From: Nymphaea colorata
Lineage: Eukaryota; Streptophyta; Magnoliopsida; Nymphaeales; Nymphaeaceae
DNA length: 60,000 nucleotides
Reading direction: 5' to 3'
Assembly (NCBI RefSeq): GCF_008831285.2
Contig: NC_045142.1
Span: forward strand, 7,294,713 to 7,354,712
A program made the position numbers and the translations under genes. The notes below the pieces were generated by a model. The model was not told the DNA's origin. It searched no databases and saw only the letters and a program-made list of their open reading frames with translations. Numbering within the stretch: the stretch's first letter is position 1; every line of letters starts with the position of its first letter. Positions 46,412-58,010 of the stretch are shown piece by piece.

Positions 46412-49400
46412 AAATTGTGTCGGTGTTTATATAAAAGCATTAGTAGAAAACTCAAAATCTCATAAGATTTTCTTATTTTTTTATATGCCTTTTAATTCCT
46501 GAGATATTTTCTCGAGAAAAAACAAACTTCTTGGTATATATGTATGTAAGTATATATGTATGTGTTTATGTAGGTAGGTTTGTTTATATGATATATAGGT
46601 TTTATGTGCCCTCACTTTCCCCACCTGAAAATCATTTGATTAAATGATCAGAACGATTTGATAGATGAATTCTGTAATTTATTTGAAAAATAACGCCAAC
46701 CAAAAGAAAGGGCAGCAAATTTTAACAGCCCATTATAAAAACCAGGTTTTATGAAAACCAAATTTTAATGTCATCCAAACATTCTTGAAATGGTGTTTTG
46801 GGGCAAAACCAGGTTTTGTCTCCCAAAACCTGGTTTTAGCCTTTTAAGTTGTCATCCAAACACCACCTAAGATGTACTACAAGTTAAGGAGGAATTAGTG
46901 GTGGCTGGTATAAAGTGATACATATCTTTATAGTACTAAGATGTGCTAGAAATTATTTATACAGATCCAAAGGTAGAATCTAATAAAAAAGAAAGATTTA
47001 ATCCAAAACCAAAAGGAGGCATTATTGGTAGATGGTTTAGGTGATACTTTGTAGGATACACATGTGGATGCCTAACTTGTTGACAGGTTAAAATCGAATA
47101 TCTCTGCCATAAAGGAAGTGGTAGTTGATGGAGATATGACAATGGAAATAGGAGCGTATCACCTTGGACTTGCTGTTAATCTTTCTAGGAAAAAGAGACA
47201 AGTTGATTTGGTGTGGGTCTTTGTGGACTGAATAAATTGTTTCACTTTCTCTGCATTTACATCAATTGAACTCAGGAAAAAGTTACCGTATCTGTTTGTG
47301 GAGGAGATTGTCAAATCACATAGGGGCAGTCTACATCTAGTTTTGAGTCTTTTGACCCTTCATTTCATATCTTTAATGGCATTGGCAAAAACTTTAGGTA
47401 CAAATGTGAACTGTGAAGGTCAGTTTTGCATGTCACCTGCAAGCAAGTGAATATTGTAAATGGACAATCAGACCTTGGAACATATGTTGTGATCTTGGAC
47501 ATGGTAATAGAAAAGTCAATTGGCACGAGGGTTGCTGAGGCCTGAAGCTTGCAACAACCATGACTTGAACAGTGGATTGGTTTTTGGTGCTCTATTTGGA
47601 AAATCTTGATGATCAACATTATATTTGAGGTGAGTGAATATGCAAATGTTTTAGGGAATCTAGTGGTACTATAGCTTACACTGACAAAGTGCAATTGACT
47701 GGAAATTTCCATGAAATACTCGAAGGAGACAAAAAGTTACCATGCGAAAGATGATATGATTGGAGCATTGGGGTAGGAGACAAAGAGTCAAATGTTTAAA
47801 GTTCTGCCTGAAAGGGAAGCTTTGCTCTAGTTTCATTAGGCAATTGAAGAACTTGACGTTAGTCATCAGAGAAACAACATGCCCATTGTCTACTGCTGCA
47901 ATATGGTCAGGCCCATAACGTATTTTGTATGTCTATGAGTATTAAGAAAATCCTTCTCCTCCAGGTTACATGGGTGTGGATTTGGTTATGGATGGGTATA
48001 CACTATACAGATGTGGTAGGGGTCAACAACTTTAGAAAATGTGGGTACAGAGGAGTATGATGCTTTATATTTATGTATGCATGCAAAACACCACAAAAAG
48101 CCAAAATTAGTGCAAAATTTAAGTAAACAAGTAATATAATAAGAATAGTACATGGTAATGAGACAAATGAGTAATAAACTGCAAAAACAGAATGGAAATT
48201 GAATGGGAACCAAGCTAAATCAAGTAAAAATAAGTCATTTGGATTGGTTTCAGTACAAGAGTACCCATTTCTGTTCCCATACCCATTTTGCCGTGTTGGT
48301 TTGTATCAAGTTTGGTTGTGAAATTGTTGGTAGATGTGCACAATTATCCAATTGCATAAGTTTAGAGTCTCACAAATATCGTTCTTGGGTTTTTATTGGC
48401 GAGGTTTTTCTTGGGTATTTTTTGGCAAAGCTGTTTTTCTTTTGGAAAAATATCAGGAAAATCTCAGCTATTTTTAAAAAAATAAAAAAAGGTCAAAATT
48501 AGGTAAAAAATAAAATAAATGAGAAAGTAATATGAAAACATAAAAAAAACTGACTAGATAATCAAGAAATTAGAAAATGGAAAAGGCAGTCACTCCTCAA
48601 ACCCTCACATGCCAAACGCAGCTTCGTCAGTTCTCAAACCCTCACTGAAGAGGTAAACACGAGGTAAAAGGTTAGGCACAGCTTCAACTCTCACGTCACA
48701 CGAAAGGTAAAGTTAATAAACCCTCTTCACTAAAAGTTAAGAGTTAAGTACCCTTTTTGCTATTAAGAAAAAATTTCAGTTCAAAAAATAGCCTTTGTTT
48801 CCTTACTTTTAACATGTTATACCCTTCTTTAGCAAAGGAATTCATCAAGTGTGGTTTTTATGAATTAAAACCCTGCGCAAGAACATATAAAGTTATAAAC
48901 AACACAAAAATTAAGTGGCGAAAAAAACGTGATTTATCGTGATAATATTCGCGATAAATATTTTTTCCCGATATTTTCAAAATATCGCAATTTTTTAGCG
49001 TTTTTTTTTGTTTTCTCCTTTTTTAACATTTATTTCGTGATATCTATGACACTGGTATTCACCATTGTCTAAGCCTGGGCACTCTGGATGGGTACTCGAT
49101 GGGTTTTCAGTACTTGTCTCGATTAGGGCTGGAGCTTGGGCCCAAAAATTGGGCATTAGGCCAACCTAGGCTGGCCTGACTCAGGCCGATGAAAATTTTA
49201 TTATTTTATGTATATAATATATATATATATATATATTATGATTAATTATATTTATATATTATTTTGTATTAAAAATATATTTTTTAATGTTAATCAGGAT
49301 GGGTTCGGGTAGTCTGGTTGGGCTCGGGCCGCAGTTATGGGCTGTGGCATGGCTCGAGCCCGACCCCTTATCGAATAGGGGTGGCCTGATGCCCAGCCTT

Positions 49401-52400
49401 ACCATTTTCATAGAAAACACATCTTTAAAAAAAACACAAAAAACAAGTCGATTGAAGAAAATGAGAAAAAAACACGTTTTTCTTTTAAAAGAACTCCAAA
49501 ATGAAAATGACACAAAAAGACACGCATTATTTTCATTTTTTTGTTTTTTGTTTTTGCAAGGAAAACAACTTTGCCGTATTATACCCAAGAAAAACATCGC
49601 TGCTTAAAGCCTGCAGGCAGACGATACTTGTGACTTTGACATATATATATATATATATATATCACGATATTTTAAAAAATATTACAATATCATCAAAAAA
49701 AGAAAAACAAAGAACGAGAAAAAATCATGATATTTTGAAAAAGCAGGAAAAGGTATTTTTTTACATTATTTTCCTTTTTCTGTTTTGTAATGGTATTTGC
49801 ATCATGTATTCAAATTTGAACTTAAACGAGATTATTTTTCTTCTTTTTTATGATGATTAGAGCATTCTTTTTATCACTTTTCTCTAGTTTTATTTATGTT
49901 TTCTTATTAGTTTCTGATTTGTTTTATGTTTACTTAATTTTTTGAATTTTTTTGAGTTTTGCCAAAAAATACCCAAGAAAAATCTCACCTTTAAAGACCT
50001 GAGAATGTGTATATATGTATGTATATGCACATACACACAGTCGTGTTCCTGTACTCAAATTTTTTGAAATCGCTCCTACTTGACACCAGCCGAGTATCCT
50101 TATATTGTTTTGATGACAGTTAATTTTTGCTACCCTCAGTTGCTAGTCTTCCGAGTCTTGAATGGTTGAGTGCTGCACTTCGCTGACAGTTTGGCTTTAG
50201 CATGTTGATTATGCACGTCATCTAATGTTACACTCCGTGAGTACTACTTTACCTGCATGTTGGTAGAAATCTAAAATACTGCATATCAACACTTGCCAAA
50301 TTTCCTCACAAATCCAAAGCTAAATGGTATCATCGTTGTGACGGTGTTATCTAATCTGCCATTAGGACAAGATAATAATGGTATGTTGGGTAACCTTTCA
50401 TGTCCATGACCACCCATCAGTTTGTTGTTCAGCCTTTGCTCCCTCAACCAAAATTAAGGCCATGATTATTAGTAGCAAGCAGATCATCGTTGGAGTTGAT
50501 AAGTCCTTACTGAGTTGCTGTCTAGGTTTTGACTTGCCTCCCTTATGCATCTGGCCACGTAAGTCCAATCCAAAAGCTTAGTTCAATTCATTTTCAAGCT
50601 GGACTTGGATGAAACTACTTAAAAGATTCTGTCTTTCCATCTAATTTGACTTTAAATTTAAAGACGGATCCACATATGTGCTGTTGAAGATGGTTTTTTG
50701 CTTCTTTATCTTGATTAGTTTCTGCTTTCAGAACAGATTGTGCTGGTACCAGAAGGTTTTAATTTTTGAAACCTTGTGTATTGTGGCTCAACTCAAAGTA
50801 GATTTGCTCGAGTCTTGATTCCTCCAGGTCAACTTGGTGACTTGACCTGGCCTTGACAATTTTTTTAATAAAATATATTTACAAATGTATATGTTGGTTT
50901 TTTTAATTCATTATAAATGTCAATATGTTATATAAAATGGTTATTGATAATCCTTGCACGTTAATATACTTACTATAATTATGCTATTCATTATTATACA
51001 GGTATGCATCATTTGTATAATCATATAGTCCAAATTTTATAATATACGAACACCCATACACCAGAAGGTTCTTTTATTTTTGCCTCTTTGATAATCATAG
51101 ATCTGGCGATAATGTAGGGCCTAAAATGAGTCAAGATGACATATTCCTTTGGCCTTATATATATTTATGTTTGTCTAATTCTCACAAATATTAGTAATAT
51201 TATTTCCAAAAATGAGGATGTCACAATATTGGGCAAGAACATTATGATTTTTTCAAGGTAAATCTTGCAAGAAATGTTATGATATGCTCCTTTAAAAAAA
51301 GAGCCGGTTTTCCATTTTTTTATCTTTTAAAATTTTAAAAACTATTTGAATCTTTTATCAATATTTTTTTAAGGAAGTTAGTATAAAATCATAATTTCAT
51401 ATAATTTCTATTATTCTGTATATATTGTTAAATGTTTTGAACTTATTAGATTTTCCCAGGTAATTTTTTTTTTAAATTTCAGTCTTGCTAATAAATTCCT
51501 GGGATACTTTTTGTGGCAGTGAATGGTAAATACCTTGGAAACTGTCAGAAATTTTGTTTGGTTAGCAGAAGCATCGTATACATAAATTATTTTCACAGAT
51601 GCATGGTCCACTATAAATGGTAAATGTGTCGGTTGGACCAACCTGTGACCCACTGTTGTGCCAAAAGTCAGATGACTTTGTGTCAGTCTTGTCATCTTCC
51701 TGGACTTCCATTTTTCCTAGGTAGATGAATGATTGTGTCAACTCTGCTTTGTTGATGAGATTTGATGAGTTTCTAAGATGTTTATACCTCGATCTTGTGA
51801 AGGTCGACTCTGTTGATGACTTCTCAAAGATGTGGACACCTTAAGCTTGTTACGGGTTCTCTTAGTTTCATGTATTATTTTCAGTCTGTAAAATTTCTTC
51901 CATGAAAAATATTTTGTCTAGGATGGTGTTTATTCTGAACCTTGCAAAAACAAGGTTTTTTAATTTTCATGCTGCACTAAACAGAACCATTTGCTTTTGA
52001 ATTTGATCTTTGCTTCAGCGGCAGCATCTTTGCTCATATCTTCTCCTAGCAAGGAGCACGATAATTGTGCAAACTTTGGTAGAAGGGCAGCAAGCACTTT
52101 TGTCTTTCTTATGAGTTCTTTCAGGCCACCATGGCTTTTAGGCTGACTTATGTACAAACAATGGCACAAGAGTGCTAGGGGAATGAGTGGTAGGAGAAAT
52201 GAGAAGAAATACAAGATAGCATTGCCAACTGGAAATGCATCTTTTCAAACTTTATTGATGGTTAGAAGAAAAAACCCAAGAAAATTTGTTTCTAGAGAAA
52301 GGGCTGCTAAAGACTATGCAAAGAAACTTATGACCATGAGTATAGTACAGTTGAATATCGATAAATTTAATCTTTTCTTCATATCCTTAGACATAAATTT

Positions 52401-53388
52401 AGTTGTGGTATAGGAATGGTAGGTCGTGATCTATGTCATAGGTTGTGTGGTTATGTTGCTTCTGCTGAATGGAAAGTGACATTTCTAGATATTATTGCTT
52501 GTCTGAAAGTCTTGTAGATCTGCAAGGTATTGTTTGTTTATATAATTTATGACAAAAGGGTAACACATTTTACTCTTGATATTGGCAATCCTTGGTCCTC
52601 AATAGGGCATAGCTTAATTGTCTATTTTCAATTGTTTTTGTGCAGGCATGGCCATATGAGGTTTGTTATTCTTTTCGTAACATATTGTTATATCTATACG
52701 CTGGTGCTCATTCTTCGAAGTCATTGTTTGTTATTATTGCAGTAGGTGTACCTAGTTGAGCATCACTAGGAGGCGTGATGGAGGTGACTGATGCCATCCT
52801 GTTGCGTCTTTGTGCTTCTCTTCTCTATTCTGTTGCTGCATCCTTTCTAAGGAATCCAAGTTATGTGGATGAGAAAAAGTTGGTTTAACATCCTTGACGT
52901 TATGACTCGTGCTGCCAAATTGATGATAAGGCAGTTGATTTGATGTTTGGGAAGTTGGGATTTCTCTTTGAGCATATTATAGAATGTTTGTGATGAATCC
53001 GTTGTATTTATCTCTCAGAGAAAGCACCTTGATGTACCAACTCATTGGTTATAAATATGGTTGATAGTTGTTGATGCTGTACTTGTTCCGTACATTGGGT
53101 GCACAAGCGTTTTGCATTTGATCTGTTTTTATCATAAATGCAGCAGCTGATCATACTAAAATTTGTGGAAGCAGTTACTTGATAACTAGAACTTTTTTAT
53201 CTTAAGGATTAGAGGCCTGAGGTATGCATATAACCGATGCATTTCAAAAATAAATTGTTTTTTCCATTAGACTAGATACATCATATCTCTTTGAGCTGTA
53301 GGATTTTATGGCTGTTGTGCCAATTCCATGAATTATCCACTTTGACTGTGCCCAGTCACAGGGACAGCAGGACATGATCCACATGTAG
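42149..53388 (+). CDS. NF-YB (HAP3/CBF-A) subunit of the CCAAT-binding factor NF-Y
   Basis: Histone-fold subunit that pairs with NF-YC and then NF-YA to bind CCAAT promoters in the nucleus. Coding exons are 42149-42366, 42518-42647, 42786-42791, 43336-43413, 43537-43590 and 53356-53388; phases join exactly to 172 residues. Residues 26-116 are the conserved core ([59 protein letters not shown]). It reads AKDAKE where LEC1-type proteins have SDDAKE, so it is a non-LEC1 type. The tail (GDSKGSKGG..., [26 protein letters not shown]) resembles that of NF-YB1/8/10-like proteins, which end in a short 'SQ.Q.MM..M' motif. The last exon and the 6-nt exon are predictions from splice sites, frame and family resemblance. 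Confidence 0.88.
42786..42791 (+). other. Candidate 6-nt microexon (Met-Glu) of NF-YB
   Basis: ATGGAG is bracketed by 'ttctacag' and 'gtacct'. Inserting it keeps the frame and gives YRE-ME-GDSKG, the spelling seen in many NF-YB relatives. Skipping it also keeps the frame (YRE-GDSKG), so it may be alternatively included. Confidence 0.6.
44640..45450. mobile_element. hAT-like non-autonomous element in NF-YB intron
   Basis: The ends begin CTATTTTGTTAAGGCG and, inverted, CTATGTTATCAAGATG. Both subterminal regions are packed with CCTAGGCG/GCCTGG words. The flanking sequence GCTTGGAGC is repeated at 44631-44639 and 45451-45459, fitting an 8-bp duplication plus one chance base. The interior is AT-rich with duplicated 'cagtatgtaaacaag' words. 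The ORF at 44932-45183 inside it shows no transposase motif. Confidence 0.75.
45625..45691. repeat. (CT)n and (GT)n microsatellites
   Basis: A CT run (about 45625-45656) is followed after a short gap by a GT run (about 45674-45691). Confidence 0.95.
45857..46152. mobile_element. Long foldback (inverted-repeat) element in NF-YB intron
   Basis: The left arm 45857-45960 and right arm 46047-46152 are inverted copies of each other, about 104-106 bp each and roughly 85% alike by eye, with a loop of about 86 bases. Both arms begin CATGTTATTTGGACATGTAA in the 5' to 3' sense of their own strand. RNA read through here would fold into a long hairpin. No target duplication is clear and there is no ORF. 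Confidence 0.8.
46369..46410. repeat. (TA)n microsatellite
   Basis: An uninterrupted TA run within the last intron of NF-YB. Confidence 0.95.
49070..49401. mobile_element. hAT-like TIR element, relative of the one at 12156
   Basis: It starts TAAGCCTGGGCA, identical to the first 12 bases of the 12156-13097 element, and ends TGCCCAGCCTTA. Flanking 8-mers CCATTGTC (49062-49069) and CCATTTTC (49402-49409) agree at 7 of 8. The interior is 'ggctcgggc' rich near the ends with a TA-rich core and is only 332 bp, so it is a short internally deleted form. Confidence 0.75.
53356..53388 (+). other. Predicted distal terminal exon of NF-YB
   Basis: After acceptor CCCAG the frame gives [10 protein letters not shown] and then TAG, in phase with the preceding exon. 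A second CAG six bases later offers an in-frame alternative acceptor. If this exon is not used, retention of the intron after MQPQ would add a few unrelated residues. Confidence 0.65.
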
Positions 53389-53640
53389 AGGAATGAATAG
53401 CAGGCTTAGTCGAAGAGCATTCCATTTGTTTTAGTTGGGCGCCTTTCATCATTATGAGAACCCGTATATCCAGAATCATATCTCGTGAGCTATTTTTCAC
53501 TTTTATGTTTCCCTGTTATCAGAAAGCTCTTTTGTAAATTACGTTAGATTGACTTTTGCATTGATAGAAGTACTAGCTTTAGGGTTTGTGGCAGTGAGTG
53601 AGACAATTCCAGGTTGCAATGGCATGCTCAGTGTCTCTTG

Positions 53641-53711
53641 ATATACTCTATGGGTGATCTTCTTTTTAGGGGTATGTGTGTGTGATATTAATATACTCTA
53701 TGGGTGATCTT
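53641..53711. repeat. Short direct repeat, 21 bp
   Basis: The word beginning 'atatactctatgggtgatct' occurs at 53641 and again at 53691. It lies at the edge of the LINE relic. Confidence 0.85.
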
Positions 53712-53744
53712 GATATACAATCCACTGACCCGGTTAGCTCCTCA

Positions 53745-55500
53745 AAGATCAAGTCTGCGTGAGGGGCAGGAGCGAAAAGTGAGGGGAAAGCTGGGCGCTC
53801 TGGAGCGAAAAGTGATGCAGTCTAGATGCCGGAAAATGTGTTGAAAACTGTTCGGAGTTGAGGACGGTGATTGGTACACCGTCATCCACTTCCTGCACAC
53901 CGTCAAGGCGACGCTCATCTCTCGCTCCTGAAATTGCATTCACGGAGACAAAATTCTAAGGCCCAAAACTCCTCCATGTCTGGCCTTTGAACCGACCAGC
54001 TGACAAATGCGAACATGCTTTGCCTATTCTGGTCCACCGCAGAAACGGCCACACGCGTTCCAGTATCCCTTTGCCGTGAGACCATCTCAATAGTGGGGAA
54101 AGGATGTCAATCCTGGCGCCTATCCTCCCCTCAAATCCCAGTCTTTTAATCCTAGGCACTTTGTCGGCCGCCCCTGAATAGGAAGGGAATAGCATTGTTC
54201 TGTGCATCTCTGCCACACCAATTCCTTTGGCTTGAACCAGTATTTAATCGCATCACTCAGTCGAGTCATCGTAATCTGGAGCATTCCGAAAGCAGCTTCC
54301 TTCAAATCTGTCGGGCTATTTCGCAGTGAAAGATGAGATGTATGGCGGTTTCGCAAGCCCTGCGGCAGAAGGAAAGTGGGACGCTAGCGAAACGCCCAAG
54401 CGCGTTGCAGCCTATCCTCCACCAACTTGTTTTGGCAAGCTAAAAACCGTGTCCAACAGGCTCTCGAAGGGGTCCCGCTGAACCAGACAGATCTTCTCCA
54501 ATCGGCACAACCCTTACGATCGCTTGCCAGATGGTTCGGCGACTAATCGGAAGTCCCTCTTGATGCCGCCACACAAGGCGATCACTTCCCGCGTTCCGCA
54601 GAGCTTCGCTGGAAGGGATGTGTGCCTCAGGAACTATAGTTCTAAGGCAATGCCTGAACTGCGTCCATCTTTGGTGAGGATGGCCTCCCGCGCAGATATG
54701 AAATCGCCAATATTCAGATGGTGTCTCAACTCGTCCGAGATCAAGTGCGCAATCGAGACTCCAAGCCACTGATCCGACCAAGCACATCCTACCCGCAAAT
54801 GAAAGGACTTTTTGCTTCCAATTCGAGAGATTGCTTTCCATTCTCAAGAACATTGGTTGAAACTGGTGCACCGACAGCCTCTTAACTTATAACGGAAGGC
54901 CGAGGTACTTGATATGCAAAGAGGAAGCCTTCCAGCCAGCGAGGTAATTTCACCTTCTGTCATGTAGAGCCCAATCACTTGGCTTTTATCGGGGTTCACC
55001 TCTCTTAAGTTCCACCTCGTCAAAAATAGTTGTGAGAGCTCTGACAGAAGGCCTATGGAAGGAAAGGAACAATGGCAAATCATCAGCATAAAGAATGGAC
55101 GAAACAGGGAATGCAGTTCTACCTCCACGAGAGACCCGAAACATGTTGCTTAAGCTGGCCTGAGATAATCGACGGGACACCATTTCAGCGACTACTAGAA
55201 GCAAACAGGTGGGGGAGAGAGGGTCCTTCCCTACCATTGATCAGGACGGCCGTGGAGACTGTGGAAACACACATCATAATTTGGTGAATCCAAATGCAGC
55301 TGAAGCCAAGTGCGTGGAGCGCAGCCTCAAGAAATGTCAAGCTCATGCGATCATACGCTTTAGTTAAAATGCACTTTGAAACAAATAGATTTTCCTTTCC
55401 CCTTGGATAGGGAGTGCAGCACTTCAAGATGCATTTGTTCGGGAGGAAAGCGTTCTCCGCCTCTCCTCCTTCATCAAACGCTTGAATTGTGGATGTGAGA
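53745..55500 (-). pseudogene. Decayed L1-type LINE (reverse transcriptase and 3' part)
   Basis: Read on the minus strand from about 55500 down, pieces in different frames show the order of a plant L1 ORF2. These are LTKAYDRM (finger/palm entry), IMMCVSTVSTAVLINGR, SPTCLLLVVAE, the catalytic YADD near 55079-55090, WNLREVNPDKS, then WKQKVLSFAGR-CLVGSV, and finally a LINE-type C-terminal part with GLKDWDLRG near 54120-54140. Every domain is broken by stops or shifts. The 5' half (endonuclease) is missing and no poly(A) tail or target duplication could be placed. The ORFs in other frames here are shadows. Confidence 0.85.
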
Positions 55501-57777
55501 TGATTCATATTTTTGGCCTATTTCACAACAAAGTACATAAACCTCCCATGTGATGATGCCGTGCACATTATGCTGAATAAGTTTTAGGGTGGCTCTTGAT
55601 TTGACCTCTTTCAACTTTAATCTCTCGGATGGATCTTGCTGTCTCGTAGTTTTCACTGTGAGTGGTATGAACAGTGCAACTGGTTGCTTGTGAGGGTCTT
55701 CTTCTCTGCCATAATGTATTGGATGTTTGTTCCATGACTAAATCACAAGGGCTAAACAAAATGAAAAATAACTACTAATACTAGGATCAACTGCGTTTTC
55801 GCCTGGAATGCATCTCCTTATGACTTGGTTTTGCTTCAATTGGAAAAAAGCTTTGGATCCTCTCAAAAATAATGCTGAACTCGTGTCTGAATTTTTCTTT
55901 TTCATGCTTGCCCCAACGTGTAGAGTGTTGTCCGATCAGAAAAAAGGGATGTTGCTCTGAAAAAACATGAAGCGCTGCCAACTGCAAAAAGTTATTCGTC
56001 CAGAAATACGTAATTGATTGCTCCAAGGTCTGTACATGACTGCAACCAACACAAGAAAAGGAGGAGAGGAAGAAATGTGGAGGAGAAGATATAGGGAGAG
56101 TAGGAGAGAATGTAGGAGCTAAGAAGAATGAGAGAAAGAGAGAATAGAGATGCCGTGAGGAGTGGAGGAGGAGAATTTCATGCAGGCAGGAGAGGGATTA
56201 AAAAAAAAAGCAAGAGAGAGGGAGAGGGTGGGCAGGCCTTTAGAGAAAGAATCCTTGAATACTTTGGGCACGGTGTGAATAGGGGTGAACACGAGCCGAG
56301 TCAGCTCGAGTATACCTCGACGGAATAAGCTCAAGTTCGACTCGGCAGTTATGTATTGAGCTTGAACTTGACTCAATTAATGCTCGACAAACTCGTTTGA
56401 ATAGCATTGATATTCATCATTACATGTTAAGCTTGAGCTCAACTCGATTAAGGTTCGACAAACTCGTTTGAATAGAATTGATATTCATCATTACGTATTG
56501 AGTTCAAGCTCGACTCGATTAGCACTCGACAAACTCGTAAATTTGTTTGAATATATCGACTCGATTAAGGCTTGACAAACTCGTAAACTTGTTTGAATAT
56601 ATTGACTTGATTAAGGTTCGACAAACTCGATTAAGGCTCGAAGAGTCAAGCTCGACTTGGCAGTTATATGAACTCAACTCGATTATTTGAACGAATTGAC
56701 TAATGAACTCGATCTCAATTCGTTAAGTAAATTACTCAGACCGAACTCGTTCACGAGCCGAGCTTTAATGAGTCGAGTCGTTATTCACCCCTAAGTGTAA
56801 AGGCCGCAGAGGAGAGAGAAGGTGATAGAAGGACAACTCACGCATAAGAATGCATGCAAACTGGGCTGGGCTGGTGCGGCCTGACTGCTTGTAACCCGAG
56901 CAAGAACACATATGTATATATCTCCAACCTGACTACCAATTGTAGGGCATGAGTTTGAGTTTGTGCCCACCTTTCCACAACAATCCTGCCAGAGGCACAC
57001 CTCTCACTTTTCTTAAAATGAACTTATGTACATATATCAATATCGGCCCAGAAAAATAGGCTGCAAAAATCGGACATTGAATTGCGGCACAGGATATGCA
57101 CCAAAGAGAAGAAAGGAGGACGTAGTGGCATTGTAGAATGTTTTTGAAAGCTACGTACATTTTAGTCTTTTAAGATTGTCGTAGTTTTCATTTTATGCTT
57201 TCAAAAGTCTTCGTTTTCCATTTTAATGGGAACATTTTAGTCATTACATACTCTTACTCTTGTGCATACACAGGGCTGTGTAAGTAACTAGCTTCGTCAA
57301 ACCCGCCATGAAAAAAACCACATGGGAGACAAAATAAGGACATTTAAGGTCTGGATTGCCCTTCAAGTTTTGGATTTGGTGTTTAAAATTTACATATAAA
57401 TTTTAAAAATTTGGTCTAATTCATATAAAAATTTAAAAAAATGATATTTCGATTGCTGTCAAAATTTTGAAACCATAATTCAGCCCACCTCATAAAAAAA
57501 TTCTGGTTTTTGGAGGAGTTTACCAATAAAGTCTGATCTTCAATTCGACTTATGCCAAGCCAATCCTTTCTGTTGGAGGTAGGATGAATGGTTTGGTGGA
57601 CTCCCTAAGTGGTGATTAAGAAAATCGGTGTGCCTGCAATTCTCTCTTCTCTGTTCCAATCTCTGCAACAAAATGAAACAGCAGACTTGCTGCAAGTACT
57701 GGACGAGGCGAGCTGGATACGCCGACTCCGGCCATTCATCTGTACTGATGCCCATAGCCGGCCACAGTAGGACAAGT
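55501..57777. other. Spacer with polypurine tract and TIR element
   Basis: No gene is supported. A GA-rich polypurine stretch spans about 56050-56230, followed by the TIR element at 56280-56793. Degenerate repeat DNA at about 57390-57500 matches 6950-7010. The ORFs at 55787-56026 and 56933-57160 have no recognisable domain. Confidence 0.5.
56280..56793. mobile_element. TIR element rich in CTCGAC/GAGTCG words
   Basis: The ends are inverted: TAGGGGTGAACACGAGCCGA and, from the right, TAGGGGTGAATAACGACTCG. Flanking 8-mers GGTGTGAA and AGTGTAAA match at 6 of 8 positions, compatible with a decayed hAT-type duplication. The interior is built of repeated 'gactcgattaag.ctcgacaaactcg' units about 60-90 bp apart. 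No ORF. Confidence 0.65.
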
Positions 57778-58010
57778 TCATGCTTCGCTTGGTTCTGAGT
57801 CGTCTGACGGACCACAGTTAGCAATAAAAAGGTCTTCACAAATTTCCCAGACTCCTCTAGCAGATGCTTCAGCCATGGCAGACAGACCACGATATTCTCG
57901 AGTAGCCACAGCACCATTGAAAAGTGCATTATCTTCTGCATAGTGCATTAGTGAAGGTTCTTCTATCCTCTCCTCTGCTGAGAGATCATTGAGAAGAGAA
58001 GACTTGTCGA
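57778..58010 (-). CDS. Unrecognised exon-like fragment with stop codon
   Basis: On the minus strand, after a possible acceptor 'cacttttaag' (58012-58011), an open stretch of about 77 codons runs to TGA at 57778-57780. It includes SLLNDLSAEERIEEPSL, REYRGLSAMAEASARG, VWEICEDLFIAN and an acidic end DDSEPSEA, which reads like the C-terminus of a soluble protein and not like repeat translation. I do not recognise the family. No upstream exon was found, so it may be a captured or orphaned gene fragment. An overlapping ORF in another frame (57540-57941) looks less protein-like. Confidence 0.35.

Larger units (their letters stand above)
43591..53355 (+). other. NF-YB last intron, about 9.8 kb
   Basis: Donor GTACTT after MQPQ and acceptor 'tgactgtgcccag' at 53355. 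It contains a hAT-like element (44640-45450), CT/GT microsatellites, a 296-bp foldback (45857-46152), a (TA)n run, a 332-bp TIR element (49070-49401) and otherwise AT/T-rich sequence. Small ORFs such as 51960-52214 (minus) and 52150-52413 (plus) show no recognisable domain. Confidence 0.75.

Noticed and set aside
51960-52413. Overlapping ORFs on both strands in the NF-YB intron
   Set aside because: Some segments look protein-like, but no family was recognised and no splice structure supports a gene.
52621-52665. Alternative NF-YB terminal exon after 'tgcag' near 52645
   Set aside because: It continues in frame as AWPYEV..., unlike family C-termini, whereas 53356 gives the expected short Gln/Met-rich ending.
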